Assembly: GCF_021173675.1 (NCBI RefSeq)
Contig: NZ_JAIHON010000008.1
Span: forward strand, 278,784-342,783
Source of the DNA: Streptomyces lincolnensis
GTDB taxonomy: Bacteria > Actinomycetota > Actinomycetes > Streptomycetales > Streptomycetaceae
Direction: 5' to 3'
DNA length: 64,000 nt
Shown: in pieces, positions 1-9,155 of the stretch
How positions within the stretch are numbered: position 1 is the stretch's first letter
How the letters are laid out: each line of letters opens with the position of its first letter
Position numbers and translations under genes: made by a program
The notes under the pieces: generated by a model
Databases searched by the model: none
Seen by the model: only the letters and a program-made list of their open reading frames with translations
Told to the model about the DNA's origin: nothing

Positions 1-113
1 GGGAACCCCCACCACCCGCAGTCGCCGACGAACCCGAACCCCCGAGCTCAGACGCGCCCCGGCACCACCCTCCGCACCACCCCCGTCCCCGCTGAACCGG
101 CGGAGCCCGTCCG

Positions 114-119
114 TATGCT
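114..119 (+). promoter_or_regulatory. Candidate -10 of fbiC, possibly leaderless
   Basis: TATGCT lies six bases before the ATG at 126. If it is the -10 hexamer, transcription would start at or next to the A of the start codon. The bases before the ATG hold only a weak AAGG that touches it, which also suits a leaderless message. No convincing -35 is visible. Inference only. Confidence 0.35.
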
Positions 120-125
120 CGAAGG

Positions 126-2711
126 ATGACGACTTCCGCGACCTCCGGAACCGGCCCCACCGAGAACTCCATGCGTCGCGCTCTGAAACGCGCCCGGGAC
201 GGCGTCGCTCTCGACGTGTCCGAGGCGGGGGTGCTGCTCCAGGCGCGGGGCGCCCAGCTGGACGACCTCACCGCGTCCGCCGCCCGCGTGCGGGACGCGG
301 GGCTCGAGCAGGCGGGCCGGTCCGGTGTCATCACGTACTCGAAGAGCGTCTTCATCCCCCTGACCCGGCTGTGCCGGGACAAATGCCACTACTGCACCTT
401 CGTCACCGTGCCGGGCAAGCTGCGCCGGGCCGGGCACGGGATGTTCATGTCCCCGGACGAGGTGCTCGACATCGCCCGCAAGGGCGCCGCGCTCGGCTGC
501 AAGGAAGCCCTGATCACGCTCGGCGACAAGCCGGAGGACCGCTGGCCGGAGGCCAGGGAGTGGCTCGACGCGCACGGCTACGACGACACCATCGCCTACG
601 TCCGCGCGATCTCCATCCGGATCCTGGAGGAGACGGGCCTGCTGCCCCACCTGAACCCGGGCGTCATGACCTGGACCGACTTCCAGCGGCTGAAGCCGGT
701 CGCGCCGTCCATGGGCATGATGCTGGAGACGACCGCGACCCGTTTGTGGTCCGAGCCCGGCGGCCCTCACCACGGCTCCCCCGACAAGGAACCCGCCGTA
801 CGCCTGCGTGTCCTGGAGGACGCCGGCCGCTCCTCCGTCCCCTTCACCAGCGGCATCCTCATCGGCATCGGCGAGACGTACGAGGAGCGCGCCGAGTCGC
901 TCTTCGCGCTGCGCCGGATATCCCGCGCCTACCACGGCATCCAGGAACTGATCATCCAGAACTTCCGCGCCAAGCCGGACACCGCGATGCGCGGCATGCC
1001 CGACGCGGAACTGGACGAACTGGTCGCCACGGTCGCCGTCGCCCGCCTGATCATGGGCCCGAGCGGCAACATCCAGGCCCCGCCGAACCTGGTCGACAGC
1101 GAGTACGAGCGGCTGATCGGCGCTGGGATCGACGACTGGGGCGGGGTCTCCCCGCTGACCATCGACCACGTCAACCCCGAGCGGCCCTGGCCGCAGATCG
1201 AGGAACTCGCCGAGCGCTCCCGTGCCGCCGGGTTCGAGCTGCGGGAACGGCTGTGCGTGTACCCCGAGTTCGTCCGGCGCGGCGAACCCTGGCTGGACCC
1301 GAGGCTGCGGCCGCACGTGGCGGCGCTCGCCGACCCGGAGACCGGCCTCGCCCTCCCGGACGCGACCGTCGAGGGCCGGCCGTGGCAGGAGCCCGAGGAG
1401 GTCTTCGAGGCCACCGGCCGCACGGACCTGCACCGCACGATCGACACCGACGGCCGCACCTCCGACCGCCGCGACGACTTCGACGAGGTCTACGGCGACT
1501 GGGGCGCCCTGCGCGAGGCCGCCGCCCCCGGCATGGCGCCCGAGCGCATCGACACCGACGTACGCCAGGCCCTCGCGACCGCCGCCGACGACCCGACGAA
1601 GCTGACCGACGACGAGGCGCTGGCGCTGCTGCACGCCGACGGTCCGGCGCTGGACGCCCTCACCCGGATCGCGGACGACGTGCGCAGGTCGGCGGTGGGC
1701 GACGACGTGACGTACATCGTCACGCGGAACATCAACTTCACCAACGTCTGCTACACCGGCTGCCGTTTCTGCGCCTTCGCGCAGCGCAGGACGGACGCCG
1801 ACGCCTACACCCTCTCCCTGGACCAGGTCGCCGACCGCGCCCAGCAGGCGTGGGAGGTGGGCGCGGTGGAGGTGTGCATGCAGGGCGGCATCCATCCCGA
1901 CCTGCCCGGGACGGCGTACTTCGACATCGCCAAGGCGGTGAAGGAGCGGGTGCCGGGCATGCACGTGCACGCCTTCTCGCCGATGGAGGTCGTCAACGGC
2001 GCCACCCGCACCGGCATGTCCATCCGCGAGTGGCTGACCGCCGCCAAGGAGGCCGGGCTTGACACGATCCCGGGTACGGCCGCCGAGATCCTGGACGACG
2101 AGGTCCGCTGGATCCTGACCAAGGGCAAGCTGCCCGCGGCGACCTGGATCGAGGTCGTCACGACGGCCCACGAACTGGGCATCCGGTCCTCGTCGACGAT
2201 GATGTACGGCCATGTCGACCAGCCCCGGCACTGGCTCGGGCACCTCAGGACCCTCGCCGGGATCCAGCAACGCACCGGCGGCTTCACGGAGTTCGTGACC
2301 CTGCCCTTCATCCACACCAACGCGCCGGTCTACCTGGCGGGCATCGCGCGCCCGGGCCCGACGATGCGGGACAACCGGGCGGTGACCGCGATGGCCCGGC
2401 TGCTGCTGCACCCGTACATCCCCAACATCCAGACCAGCTGGGTGAAGCTGGGCACCGAGGGCGCCGCCGAGATGCTCCGCTCGGGCGCCAACGACCTGGG
2501 CGGCACCCTGATGGAGGAGACGATCTCCCGGATGGCGGGCTCCTCCTACGGCTCGTACAAGTCGGTCAAGGACCTGATCGCCGTGGCGGAGGCGGCCGGA
2601 CGGCCGGCCAGGCCGCGCACCACGCTCTACGGGGAGGTGTCCGAGGAACGGCAGCGGGCGGCGGCCGTGTCGGACGGGCATCTGCCGGAGCTGCTGCCGG
2701 TGCTGGACTGA
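126..2711 (+). CDS. fbiC: FbiC, F0 synthase (CofG/CofH fusion)
   Basis: Cytosolic bifunctional radical SAM enzyme that makes 7,8-didemethyl-8-hydroxy-5-deazariboflavin (F0), the chromophore of cofactor F420, from 5-amino-6-ribitylaminouracil and tyrosine. Two radical SAM cores are visible, each with CxxxCxxC: C83/C87/C90 in the N-terminal CofG-like half (context LCRDKCHYCTF) and C542/C546/C549 in the C-terminal CofH-like half (NVCYTGCRFCAF). At 861 residues it is full length for the actinobacterial fusion; archaea keep the two halves as separate proteins. ATG at 126 is chosen because the N-terminus runs straight into the first domain. It appears monocistronic, with 164 bp to the next gene. 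The long antisense frame over it is a composition shadow. Confidence 0.96.
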   Translation: MTTSATSGTGPTENSMRRALKRARDGVALDVSEAGVLLQARGAQLDDLTASAARVRDAGLEQAGRSGVITYSKSVFIPLTRLCRDKCHYCTFVTVPGKLRRAGHGMFMSPDEVLDIARKGAALGCKEALITLGDKPEDRWPEAREWLDAHGYDDTIAYVRAISIRILEETGLLPHLNPGVMTWTDFQRLKPVAPSMGMMLETTATRLWSEPGGPHHGSPDKEPAVRLRVLEDAGRSSVPFTSGILIGIGETYEERAESLFALRRISRAYHGIQELIIQNFRAKPDTAMRGMPDAELDELVATVAVARLIMGPSGNIQAPPNLVDSEYERLIGAGIDDWGGVSPLTIDHVNPERPWPQIEELAERSRAAGFELRERLCVYPEFVRRGEPWLDPRLRPHVAALADPETGLALPDATVEGRPWQEPEEVFEATGRTDLHRTIDTDGRTSDRRDDFDEVYGDWGALREAAAPGMAPERIDTDVRQALATAADDPTKLTDDEALALLHADGPALDALTRIADDVRRSAVGDDVTYIVTRNINFTNVCYTGCRFCAFAQRRTDADAYTLSLDQVADRAQQAWEVGAVEVCMQGGIHPDLPGTAYFDIAKAVKERVPGMHVHAFSPMEVVNGATRTGMSIREWLTAAKEAGLDTIPGTAAEILDDEVRWILTKGKLPAATWIEVVTTAHELGIRSSSTMMYGHVDQPRHWLGHLRTLAGIQQRTGGFTEFVTLPFIHTNAPVYLAGIARPGPTMRDNRAVTAMARLLLHPYIPNIQTSWVKLGTEGAAEMLRSGANDLGGTLMEETISRMAGSSYGSYKSVKDLIAVAEAAGRPARPRTTLYGEVSEERQRAAAVSDGHLPELLPVLD

Positions 2712-2875
2712 TCCCTACCGGGGTACTGAGGGATCACCCACGGGGACACGGAGGTGTAGGGAGAGGCCCTTGCCGGTCTCTCTCGGGCCCCTCTCGCCGC
2801 GAACCGTACGCACCTCCCGGCCCAGTACGATGATCGGAGCCCCTCGGTGGAGGGGCCCCGTAGCTGAGGAGATGC

Positions 2876-3442
2876 GTGCCCGTGCCTGCCCGACGGCTTC
2901 CCTCGTGGGTCTGGGTGACCGGTCTGACGGCGGGCGCGGTCGCTGCGGTCGTCGTCCTGGCCGTGCAGGCGGACAAGGGTCCGCACCCCACGGCCGCCCG
3001 CCCGAGCGCCTCCGCCCCGGCGGAGGCGACACCGAAGCCGACGAAGCCCGCGGCACCCGCGCCGGTGCCGGACGACTCCGGCACCGGGCGGCGCGTCGTG
3101 TACTCGCTGAGCCAGAAGCGGGTGTGGCTGGTCGACGCGAGCGACGCCGCCCGCCGCTCCTTCGCGGTGTGGCCGGGCACGGTGAGCCCGGACCCCGGCA
3201 GCTACACCGTCTCGCAGCGCACGGAGGCCACCACCGGCTCCGACGGCGTACAGATCGAGAACATCCTGTACTTCGCCGCCAAGTCCGGCCTGTCGATCGC
3301 GTTCTCCAACGCCGTGGACGGCTCCTCGCCGCCCGCGGTCGCCGCCGGCACGCAGACCAGCGGCATCCGCATGGGCAAGGCCGACGGCTCCGCGCTGTGG
3401 ACGTTCGGGGACACGGGCACCACGGTCGTGGTGGTCAGCTGA
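2876..3442 (+). CDS. Membrane-anchored L,D-transpeptidase-like protein lacking the catalytic Cys
   Basis: 188 residues. A short basic N-terminus precedes one hydrophobic segment (about residues 11-30), then an Ala/Pro/Thr-rich linker (35-65), then a compact extracellular domain. The domain reads like the YkuD (L,D-transpeptidase) fold: a start like RRVVYSLSQKRVWLVD, a middle strand PGSYTVSQR, and an end GIRMGKADGSALW followed by GTTVVVV. Active enzymes have a SHGCxRM motif at the end; here it reads QTSGIRM, so the nucleophilic Cys and preceding His are absent. I infer a non-catalytic wall-facing protein. GTG at 2876 follows GAGGAG at a good distance. Its stop overlaps the stop of the convergent DUF2165 gene by 8 bp. 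Confidence 0.7.
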   Translation: MPVPARRLPSWVWVTGLTAGAVAAVVVLAVQADKGPHPTAARPSASAPAEATPKPTKPAAPAPVPDDSGTGRRVVYSLSQKRVWLVDASDAARRSFAVWPGTVSPDPGSYTVSQRTEATTGSDGVQIENILYFAAKSGLSIAFSNAVDGSSPPAVAAGTQTSGIRMGKADGSALWTFGDTGTTVVVVS

Positions 3443-3944
3443 CCTTCCGGCCGTCCCCGGACGGCAGGTGGTTGACGATCAGCACGACCCCGCTGAACAG
3501 GAACGCCCGCGTCGCCGCCTCCAGCCCGTTCCAGTCCCCGGACTGCCACATCGCGAACCACTCACCACCGATCCCGATGAACCCGGCCCCGAACAGCAAC
3601 ATCACCATGAGCAGGCCGTACGTCGAGAAACGGCGGGCGTGGTCGTCGCCCCGGAACCACAGCCAGGTGCCGAAGACCAGGACGAGCGCGGCGATCGTCT
3701 CCCACACGATGATGGCGACGTAGGCCGCGTCCTGAAGTCCCTTGCTGGTGACGGCTCTCCACATCAGGTCCTCGTCCTTGAACGTGGTGTCCATGGCGAG
3801 CACATGCCGGACGAACTGCTGGTTGGTGCCGAAGTCGGTGATGTTCCCGAAGGCGACGAGCACCATGTAGAGGGCGACGGTGGCGGTCAGAAGGGTCGCG
3901 CTGAGAGCGAGCGCGCTGCGGGGGGTGCGTGGGGTCGTGGACAT
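3435..3944 (-). CDS. DUF2165 family small integral membrane protein
   Basis: About 169 residues with four hydrophobic segments: an N-terminal helix (ALALSATLLTATVALYMV), a loop rich in N/D/F (NITDFGTNQQFVRHVL), a helix around YVAIIVWETIAALVLVF, then two more near the C-terminus. This spacing and the FGNITD...FVRHVLAMD and GGEWFAMWQS motifs fit DUF2165, whose function is unknown. Two in-frame ATGs exist, at 3953 and 3944; the second has GGTGA 11 bases upstream while the first has it only two bases away, so 3944 is preferred. It is divergent from the ATPase/TPR gene, with starts 93 bp apart. Confidence 0.75.
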   Translation of the reverse strand: MSTTPRTPRSALALSATLLTATVALYMVLVAFGNITDFGTNQQFVRHVLAMDTTFKDEDLMWRAVTSKGLQDAAYVAIIVWETIAALVLVFGTWLWFRGDDHARRFSTYGLLMVMLLFGAGFIGIGGEWFAMWQSGDWNGLEAATRAFLFSGVVLIVNHLPSGDGRKVS

Positions 3945-4037
3945 GTCGATCATTTTCACCGGTGCCGGCCGTGCCGCGGGACCATTGGGCCAGAATGCCG
4001 GTGAGACCGTGGGGCGAGTGGACGGGGTGACAGGCGG

Positions 4038-7000
4038 ATGGCGCAGGCGCAGCCCACGTGGCAGGAGCTGATCCAGCGGCACGCCCGGACCGGATTCGTC
4101 GGCCGGGACGCCGAACGGGCCGTGTTCCTGCGGAACTTCGACCTCCAGCCCGGGGACCCGCGTCGGCGCTTCCGCTTCCACGTGCACGGCACCGCCGGTG
4201 TCGGCAAGACCTACCTCCTCCAGGAGCTGGAGCAACTGTCCCGGGAGCGGGGCGCGTTGACGGCCTACGTCGACGAGGGCGCCGGAAGCGTCCCGGAGGC
4301 CCTGTCGGAGATCTGCCGTCAGTTCGCCGACCAGGGACGCCGGTTGAAGGACCTGGAGCGGCGGCTGGCCACCTACCACGAGCGCCGGCACGAGGCGGAG
4401 GCCGCCGCGCTCGCCGCCCTCGCCCCGGAACCGGGTCCTGGTCCGGGCCCGGTTCCTGAGACGGCGTCGACCGGCAGCAGGGTCGCGGTGGAACTGGGCA
4501 TGGGCGCCCTGGAGGCCGCCCTGCCCGGCGTGTCCCTCCTCACCAGGGCCCTGCCCGCCGACCGGCTCGCCCAGGGCACGGACCGCGTACGCGCCGGACT
4601 CGCCGCCCGCTTCCGCAACCAGGACGACATCGACCTCGTCCTGACCCCGGAGAAGGTCCTCACCCCGGTCCTGCTCGCGGACCTGCGCACGGCCACCGCC
4701 GCGGCCGGCCGGATCGTCCTGTTCCTCGACACCTACGAGCGGACCGGGCCGTATCTCGACCCGTGGCTGCACGAGATGGTCACCCGGCACCGGGGCGACG
4801 GCGGCCTGCCCGCCACCGTCGTCGTGGTCACCGCCGGGCAGCGCCCCCTGGACGCCACCCGCTGGAGCGGCCTGGACGCCGTGACGGACCTGCCCCTCGC
4901 CCCCTTCACCGAGGCCGAGACGCGCACCCTGCTCGCCGCGCGGGGAGTGGCGGCCGAACCGGTCGTCGAGGAGGCGCTGCGCCTGACGGGCGGCCTGCCC
5001 GTCCTGGTGTCGACGCTCGCCCAGAACCGCCCCGGCGACCCGGAGAACCTGCGCGACCCGAGCACCACCGCCGTCGGCCTGTTCCTGCGGCGCGAACCGG
5101 AGGACCGCCGCGAGACCGCCCGGATCTGCGCCCTCCCGCGATGGCTGGACGCCGACGTCTTCCGGGTCCTGGTCGACCGCCCCGACGACGAACTCGACGT
5201 GCTCTACGAGTGGTTGACCGCCCTGCCCTTCGTCGGCGAGCGCGGCGGCCGGGTGCGGTACCACGACGTCGTACGCGCACAGATGCTGCGCCTGGAGCGC
5301 CGCCGCTCCCCGCGCGAGTGGGCGCGGCGGCACCGGCGGCTGGCGGAGGCGTTCGCCGAGTGGCGGGCCGAGACCGAGGCCGGCCGGGCGACCGAGGACC
5401 TGTGGGAGGACGAGGAATGGCGTGACCTCCTCCTGGAGGAGACCCACCACCTCCTCTGCGCCCGTCCACCCGCCGCGCTCGGCGAGGCACTGCGGTCCCT
5501 GGTCGCCGCCTGCCGTAACGACGAGATCCTCGGCCGCCGCTGGGCCCGGATGCTGGAGGACGCCGGTGAGGCGACCGACCACACGGCCCTTCGGGAATGG
5601 GGCCGCGAACTGGGCGAGGCCCTGGCCGAGGACGGTGCGGTGGCTCCGGCGGGGGGCGACGGCGGAGCGGGTCCGGCTGGGGGCGGCCAGGCGGGTCCCG
5701 TAGTGGGCCCCATCGGCGTGACTCCGGTCGCGGGCGACCGTGGGGTGGGGCCGGCTGGGGGTAGCCCCGGGGCGGCTCCGGTCACGGCCGACGGCGGGGC
5801 GGCTGCGGCCGAGGGCGACACCGGGGTGGCCCCGGCCGGGACCGGTGTGGGCGGGGTGATGGTCGGCACCGGTGTGGCCCGGGTCGCGGTGGATGTCGGG
5901 GCGATCCGGGCCGTCGCCGAGACCGGGGTCGCACGGGCCATGGGCGTGCTTCTCTCGCGTCCCGGGCTGGATCCGCGGGGGCGGGCGGAGGCCCATGCGC
6001 TGCGTGGCCGGGAACTGCGTCGCGGGCAGGAGTACGGGCGGGCGCTGGAGGAGTACGAGCGGGCGATCGAGCTCGCCCCCGACCTGGCCCTCGCCCACTA
6101 CGGCCGCGGCTTCACCCTGCAGCTCACGGACGACTTCCCGGCCGCCCTCGCCGCCCTCGACCGCGCCGACGAACTCGCCCCGGACACCGGCTGGATCATC
6201 GCCGAGCGTGCGGAGACCCACCGACTCGCGGGCCACTTCGAGGAAGCCGAGGCCGACTTCGGCCGGGCCATCGCCCTGGACCCGACCGACACCCGCTCGC
6301 TGACCGGGCGGGCCGTGTGCCGGCACACGCTCGGGCGGTACGACGAGGCGCTCGCCGACTTCAACCGCTCGCTGGGCATCGACGGGGAGGACCTGTGGAC
6401 GCGAGTGCGCCGGGCCCGTCTGCTCCGCTCCCGGGGTGACCTGGACACGGCCTTCGCCGAGTTCGGCCGGGCGGTGGCGCTCGCGCCCGACGCGGCCTGG
6501 GTCGCCTCGGAACGGGGTGACTCCTACCGGCTCGCCGGCCGCTTCGAGGACGCCGTCACGGAACTCGGCCGGGCCGTCGCCCTCGAGCCCGGGCACGCCT
6601 CCGCGCTGGCGAGCCGAGGCGTGGCCCTGCACGCACTGGCCCGGGACGAGGAGGCGTTGACCGACCTCGACCGTGCCGTGGAGCTGCGGCCCCGCTACGG
6701 CTGGGCGCTGGTGATGCGGTCCCGGGTGAAGAAGCGGCTCGGGGACCGGGAGGGCATGTTCGACGACCTCCGACTGGCCGTCGAGGCCGATCCGGACGCC
6801 GAGTGGATCTGCCATGAGCTGGGCGTGGCCCTGCTGTACGCGGGCCGGTACCGGGAGACGGCCGACGTCTTCCGCCGGATCCTCGATCTCGACCCGGACG
6901 ACTCCGAAGCGCTGTTCGTGCTCGGTGCGGCCCGCCGCGTCGTGCAGGACCACACGGAGGCTCTCCGGTACCTGGACGGCGCCCTGGCGCTGAACCCCGA

Positions 7001-7688
7001 CCACGGCCCGGCCCACGCCCACCGCGCCCGCGTGGGCCTCGCGACCGGCCGCACCGAGCAGGCGCTCGCCGACCTGGACCGGTGCGTGGAGCTGGGGACG
7101 GAGCCGGACTGGGCGGGCCGTAAGGCCGTAGAGCTGCTGCTCCTGTGCGGCCGTCGGGAGGATGCGGAGGCGCGGCTCGCCGATCTGGACGACGCGGACG
7201 ACCTGCGCGTCGAGCTGTACCGGCAGGCCGGCCGCTGGGGCGAGGCGCGACTCGTCGCCGAGCGGGTGCGGGCGGCGGAGCCGGTGGTCGGCACCTTCGA
7301 ACTGGCGGTGACCGTCGGCCGGACCGAGGGACTGCGGGCCGCGCGACCGCTGTGGCGTGAGCTGGCGCAACTGGTGCGCGACGGCAATGACGACAACGGC
7401 GACGGCGGCGACGGCAACGGACTGGACGCGGCGGAACTTGCGCAGGGGCGGTGCTTCCTGGGCTGCGCCCTCGACGACCGGACCGAGGCGGCACAGGGCC
7501 TCGCGGACCTCCTCGCCCTGGACCCCGGCTGGATGACGCTGGCCAACCTCGCCGACATCCTCACCGACCTCCTGAACAGCCCGGACGCGGACCGCGACGG
7601 CATCGCCCCGCTCGTCGCGGAGGTCACCGCCGCCGCCGAAGCGGTACGGGCCCGGTACGCGCACCGACCGGACGACGACCTCCCCTAG
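4038..7688 (+). CDS. P-loop (STAND-like) ATPase with C-terminal TPR array
   Basis: 1216-residue cytosolic protein. Residues 20-60 hold FVGRDAE and a Walker A loop GTAGVGKT (51-58); a Walker B strand VLFLD ends at D231. An NTPase/winged-helix region runs to about 530. Next comes a Gly/Ala/Pro/Val-rich low-complexity linker (about 534-631), then a long series of about 12 TPR-like repeats (about 650-1060; for example YGRALEEYERAIELAPDLALAHYGRG). This is the layout of signal-transducing STAND ATPases: a nucleotide switch with a repeat sensor arm. The ligand and output are unknown, and no nuclease or protease effector domain is recognised. The gene is followed 121 bp later by a degenerate ADP-ribosylglycohydrolase homologue. 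ATG at 4038 places the FVGRD box near the N-terminus, as usual for the family. Confidence 0.85.
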   Translation: MAQAQPTWQELIQRHARTGFVGRDAERAVFLRNFDLQPGDPRRRFRFHVHGTAGVGKTYLLQELEQLSRERGALTAYVDEGAGSVPEALSEICRQFADQGRRLKDLERRLATYHERRHEAEAAALAALAPEPGPGPGPVPETASTGSRVAVELGMGALEAALPGVSLLTRALPADRLAQGTDRVRAGLAARFRNQDDIDLVLTPEKVLTPVLLADLRTATAAAGRIVLFLDTYERTGPYLDPWLHEMVTRHRGDGGLPATVVVVTAGQRPLDATRWSGLDAVTDLPLAPFTEAETRTLLAARGVAAEPVVEEALRLTGGLPVLVSTLAQNRPGDPENLRDPSTTAVGLFLRREPEDRRETARICALPRWLDADVFRVLVDRPDDELDVLYEWLTALPFVGERGGRVRYHDVVRAQMLRLERRRSPREWARRHRRLAEAFAEWRAETEAGRATEDLWEDEEWRDLLLEETHHLLCARPPAALGEALRSLVAACRNDEILGRRWARMLEDAGEATDHTALREWGRELGEALAEDGAVAPAGGDGGAGPAGGGQAGPVVGPIGVTPVAGDRGVGPAGGSPGAAPVTADGGAAAAEGDTGVAPAGTGVGGVMVGTGVARVAVDVGAIRAVAETGVARAMGVLLSRPGLDPRGRAEAHALRGRELRRGQEYGRALEEYERAIELAPDLALAHYGRGFTLQLTDDFPAALAALDRADELAPDTGWIIAERAETHRLAGHFEEAEADFGRAIALDPTDTRSLTGRAVCRHTLGRYDEALADFNRSLGIDGEDLWTRVRRARLLRSRGDLDTAFAEFGRAVALAPDAAWVASERGDSYRLAGRFEDAVTELGRAVALEPGHASALASRGVALHALARDEEALTDLDRAVELRPRYGWALVMRSRVKKRLGDREGMFDDLRLAVEADPDAEWICHELGVALLYAGRYRETADVFRRILDLDPDDSEALFVLGAARRVVQDHTEALRYLDGALALNPDHGPAHAHRARVGLATGRTEQALADLDRCVELGTEPDWAGRKAVELLLLCGRREDAEARLADLDDADDLRVELYRQAGRWGEARLVAERVRAAEPVVGTFELAVTVGRTEGLRAARPLWRELAQLVRDGNDDNGDGGDGNGLDAAELAQGRCFLGCALDDRTEAAQGLADLLALDPGWMTLANLADILTDLLNSPDADRDGIAPLVAEVTAAAEAVRARYAHRPDDDLP

Positions 7689-7809
7689 CGCCCATGCCCC
7701 CGGCGCCCATGCCACAGGCACCTTCCGCCGCCCCCCTGAACCCACCGTCCCCGTTCGATTACAGTGCAGAGCTGTCGTACAAACGGGCGGTGCCACAGGG
7801 GAGGTCTTG

Positions 7810-8925
7810 GTGGGTGCGACAGCCGGGGCCGTGTGGGGACGTGCCGAGCAGCAGGATTTTCGTAGCCGGGTGCGGGGGACGCTGCTCGGGGCCGCCGTCG
7901 GGGACGCGCTCGGCGCACCCGTGGACGGGCTGGGGCTGGCGGAGATCCGGGAGGAGTACGGCGCGGAGGGGCTGCTCGACCTCGGCCTCGGGCACGGGCG
8001 GCGCGGAGCCGTCTCGCACCTCACCCAGCTGACCCTGTTCAGCGTGGACGGGCTGATCCGCGCCCAGGTGCGAAGAGACACCGGCGCCTGGCATCCGCCG
8101 ACCGACCTGCACCGGGCGTACCGCAGATGGGCCGCCACCCAGCGCGACTGGGGACCGGACGAGCGCCGCAAGGACGACGGCTGGCTCGCCCGCGAGGAGT
8201 GGCTCTACGCCCGCCGCGACCCGACCCGCGCCCTGCTGCTCGGGCTCGGCGACGACACCATGGGCACGCTGGACACGCCCAAGAACCCGGGCGAGACGGG
8301 CCCCGAGGCCGCCGCCCGCTCCGCGCCCTTCGGGCTGCTCGTCGGCTGGGAACCGCAGCTCGTCGTCCAGCTCGCCGTGGAGTGCGCCGCGCAGACCCAC
8401 GGCCACCCCGTCGCGTACCTCTCGGCGGGCGCGTACGCCGTGATCGTGCACGCCCTGGCCTGCGGCGAGAGCCTCGACGGGGCCGTGCAGCGGGCGCTGG
8501 CCCTGCTCGCCCCGCGGCCGGGACACGAGCCCGTCTCCGAAGGACTCCAGCACGCCCTGGGCGCCGTACGGCAGGGCATGCCGACGCCCGCCCGGGTCGA
8601 GGAACTGATCGGGGACGGGACGGCGGCCGGGCTGGTGTCGGCGGCCGTGTACTGCGCGCTGGTGGGGGAGGACGTCCGCCAGGGCCTGTGCCTCGCCGTC
8701 AACCACGACGGCCCCTCGGCCGCGGCCGCCGCCCTGACCGGCGGCCTGCTCGGCGCCCTGCACGGCGAGACCGCCCTGCCCCCGGCCTGGCTGGCCGAAC
8801 TGGAGGGCCGGCCCACCCTCCTCGAACTCGCCGACGACTTCGCGATGGAGATGACCCAGGGGCCCGCCCTGCACGGTCCCGCGGGGGCGTCGCCGGGGTG
8901 GCTGGCGCGGTATCCGAGGGCCTGA
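7810..8925 (+). CDS. ADP-ribosylglycohydrolase-fold protein with lost metal ligands
   Basis: 371 residues. The DraG/ADP-ribosylglycohydrolase fold is recognisable from GTLLGAAVGDALGAPVDGL at residues 25-43 and a C-terminal NHDG...LTGGLLGALHGE segment. Active members bind two Mg ions through a TDDT-type motif and a GDxDT/S-type motif. Here the first site reads SHLTQLTLF and the second reads NHDGPSAAAAAL, so most Asp ligands are replaced. I infer a pseudoenzyme that may still bind ADP-ribose or a partner. GTG at 7810 has GGGGAGG six bases upstream; an in-frame TTG at 7807 is the alternative. The gene sits directly after the ATPase/TPR gene on the same strand. Confidence 0.8.
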   Translation: MGATAGAVWGRAEQQDFRSRVRGTLLGAAVGDALGAPVDGLGLAEIREEYGAEGLLDLGLGHGRRGAVSHLTQLTLFSVDGLIRAQVRRDTGAWHPPTDLHRAYRRWAATQRDWGPDERRKDDGWLAREEWLYARRDPTRALLLGLGDDTMGTLDTPKNPGETGPEAAARSAPFGLLVGWEPQLVVQLAVECAAQTHGHPVAYLSAGAYAVIVHALACGESLDGAVQRALALLAPRPGHEPVSEGLQHALGAVRQGMPTPARVEELIGDGTAAGLVSAAVYCALVGEDVRQGLCLAVNHDGPSAAAAALTGGLLGALHGETALPPAWLAELEGRPTLLELADDFAMEMTQGPALHGPAGASPGWLARYPRA

Positions 8926-8929
8926 GCGC

Positions 8930-9155
8930 CCGCTGCCACTTCTTCGCAACCCCGGTGTTCGTACTGGGCGGTAGAGGGACGCGGCTGGAGGCAGACGTGA
9001 ATATCCTGTGAAGTTGGGTAACTCTCAAGTACTTTCCTCTTTCCGCGCCGGCCTCATGCGTAACACGATGGCGACGATCTTCGGGGACTCGACCACGTTC
9101 ACCGCGACCTTTGAGCGCACGCCTCCGTCAGGCATGCGCAGGGGAAGGCATCAAC
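8930..9155. repeat. Duplicated 5' leader, copy A (with subtilase A)
   Basis: About 225 bp of non-coding DNA upstream of subtilase A that aligns along its whole length with 12282-12507 upstream of subtilase B. Shared blocks include a GTACTG..CGGTAGAG box near 8960-8974, two GTGAA direct repeats near 8997-9012, CGTAACACGATG near 9059-9070, and GGGGAAGGCATC just before the TTG start. Conservation outside any common reading frame suggests promoter and leader elements were copied with the gene. Confidence 0.75.

Noticed and set aside
48..2681. 877-residue antisense ORF over fbiC
   Set aside because: It mirrors a well-conserved gene codon by codon, is Arg/Gly/Val-rich, and has no recognisable domain; a GC-composition shadow.
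3944..8171. Long antisense part of a 1578-residue ORF
   Set aside because: Only its last ~170 residues (DUF2165) look like a protein. The rest shadows the ATPase/TPR and ADP-ribosylhydrolase genes.
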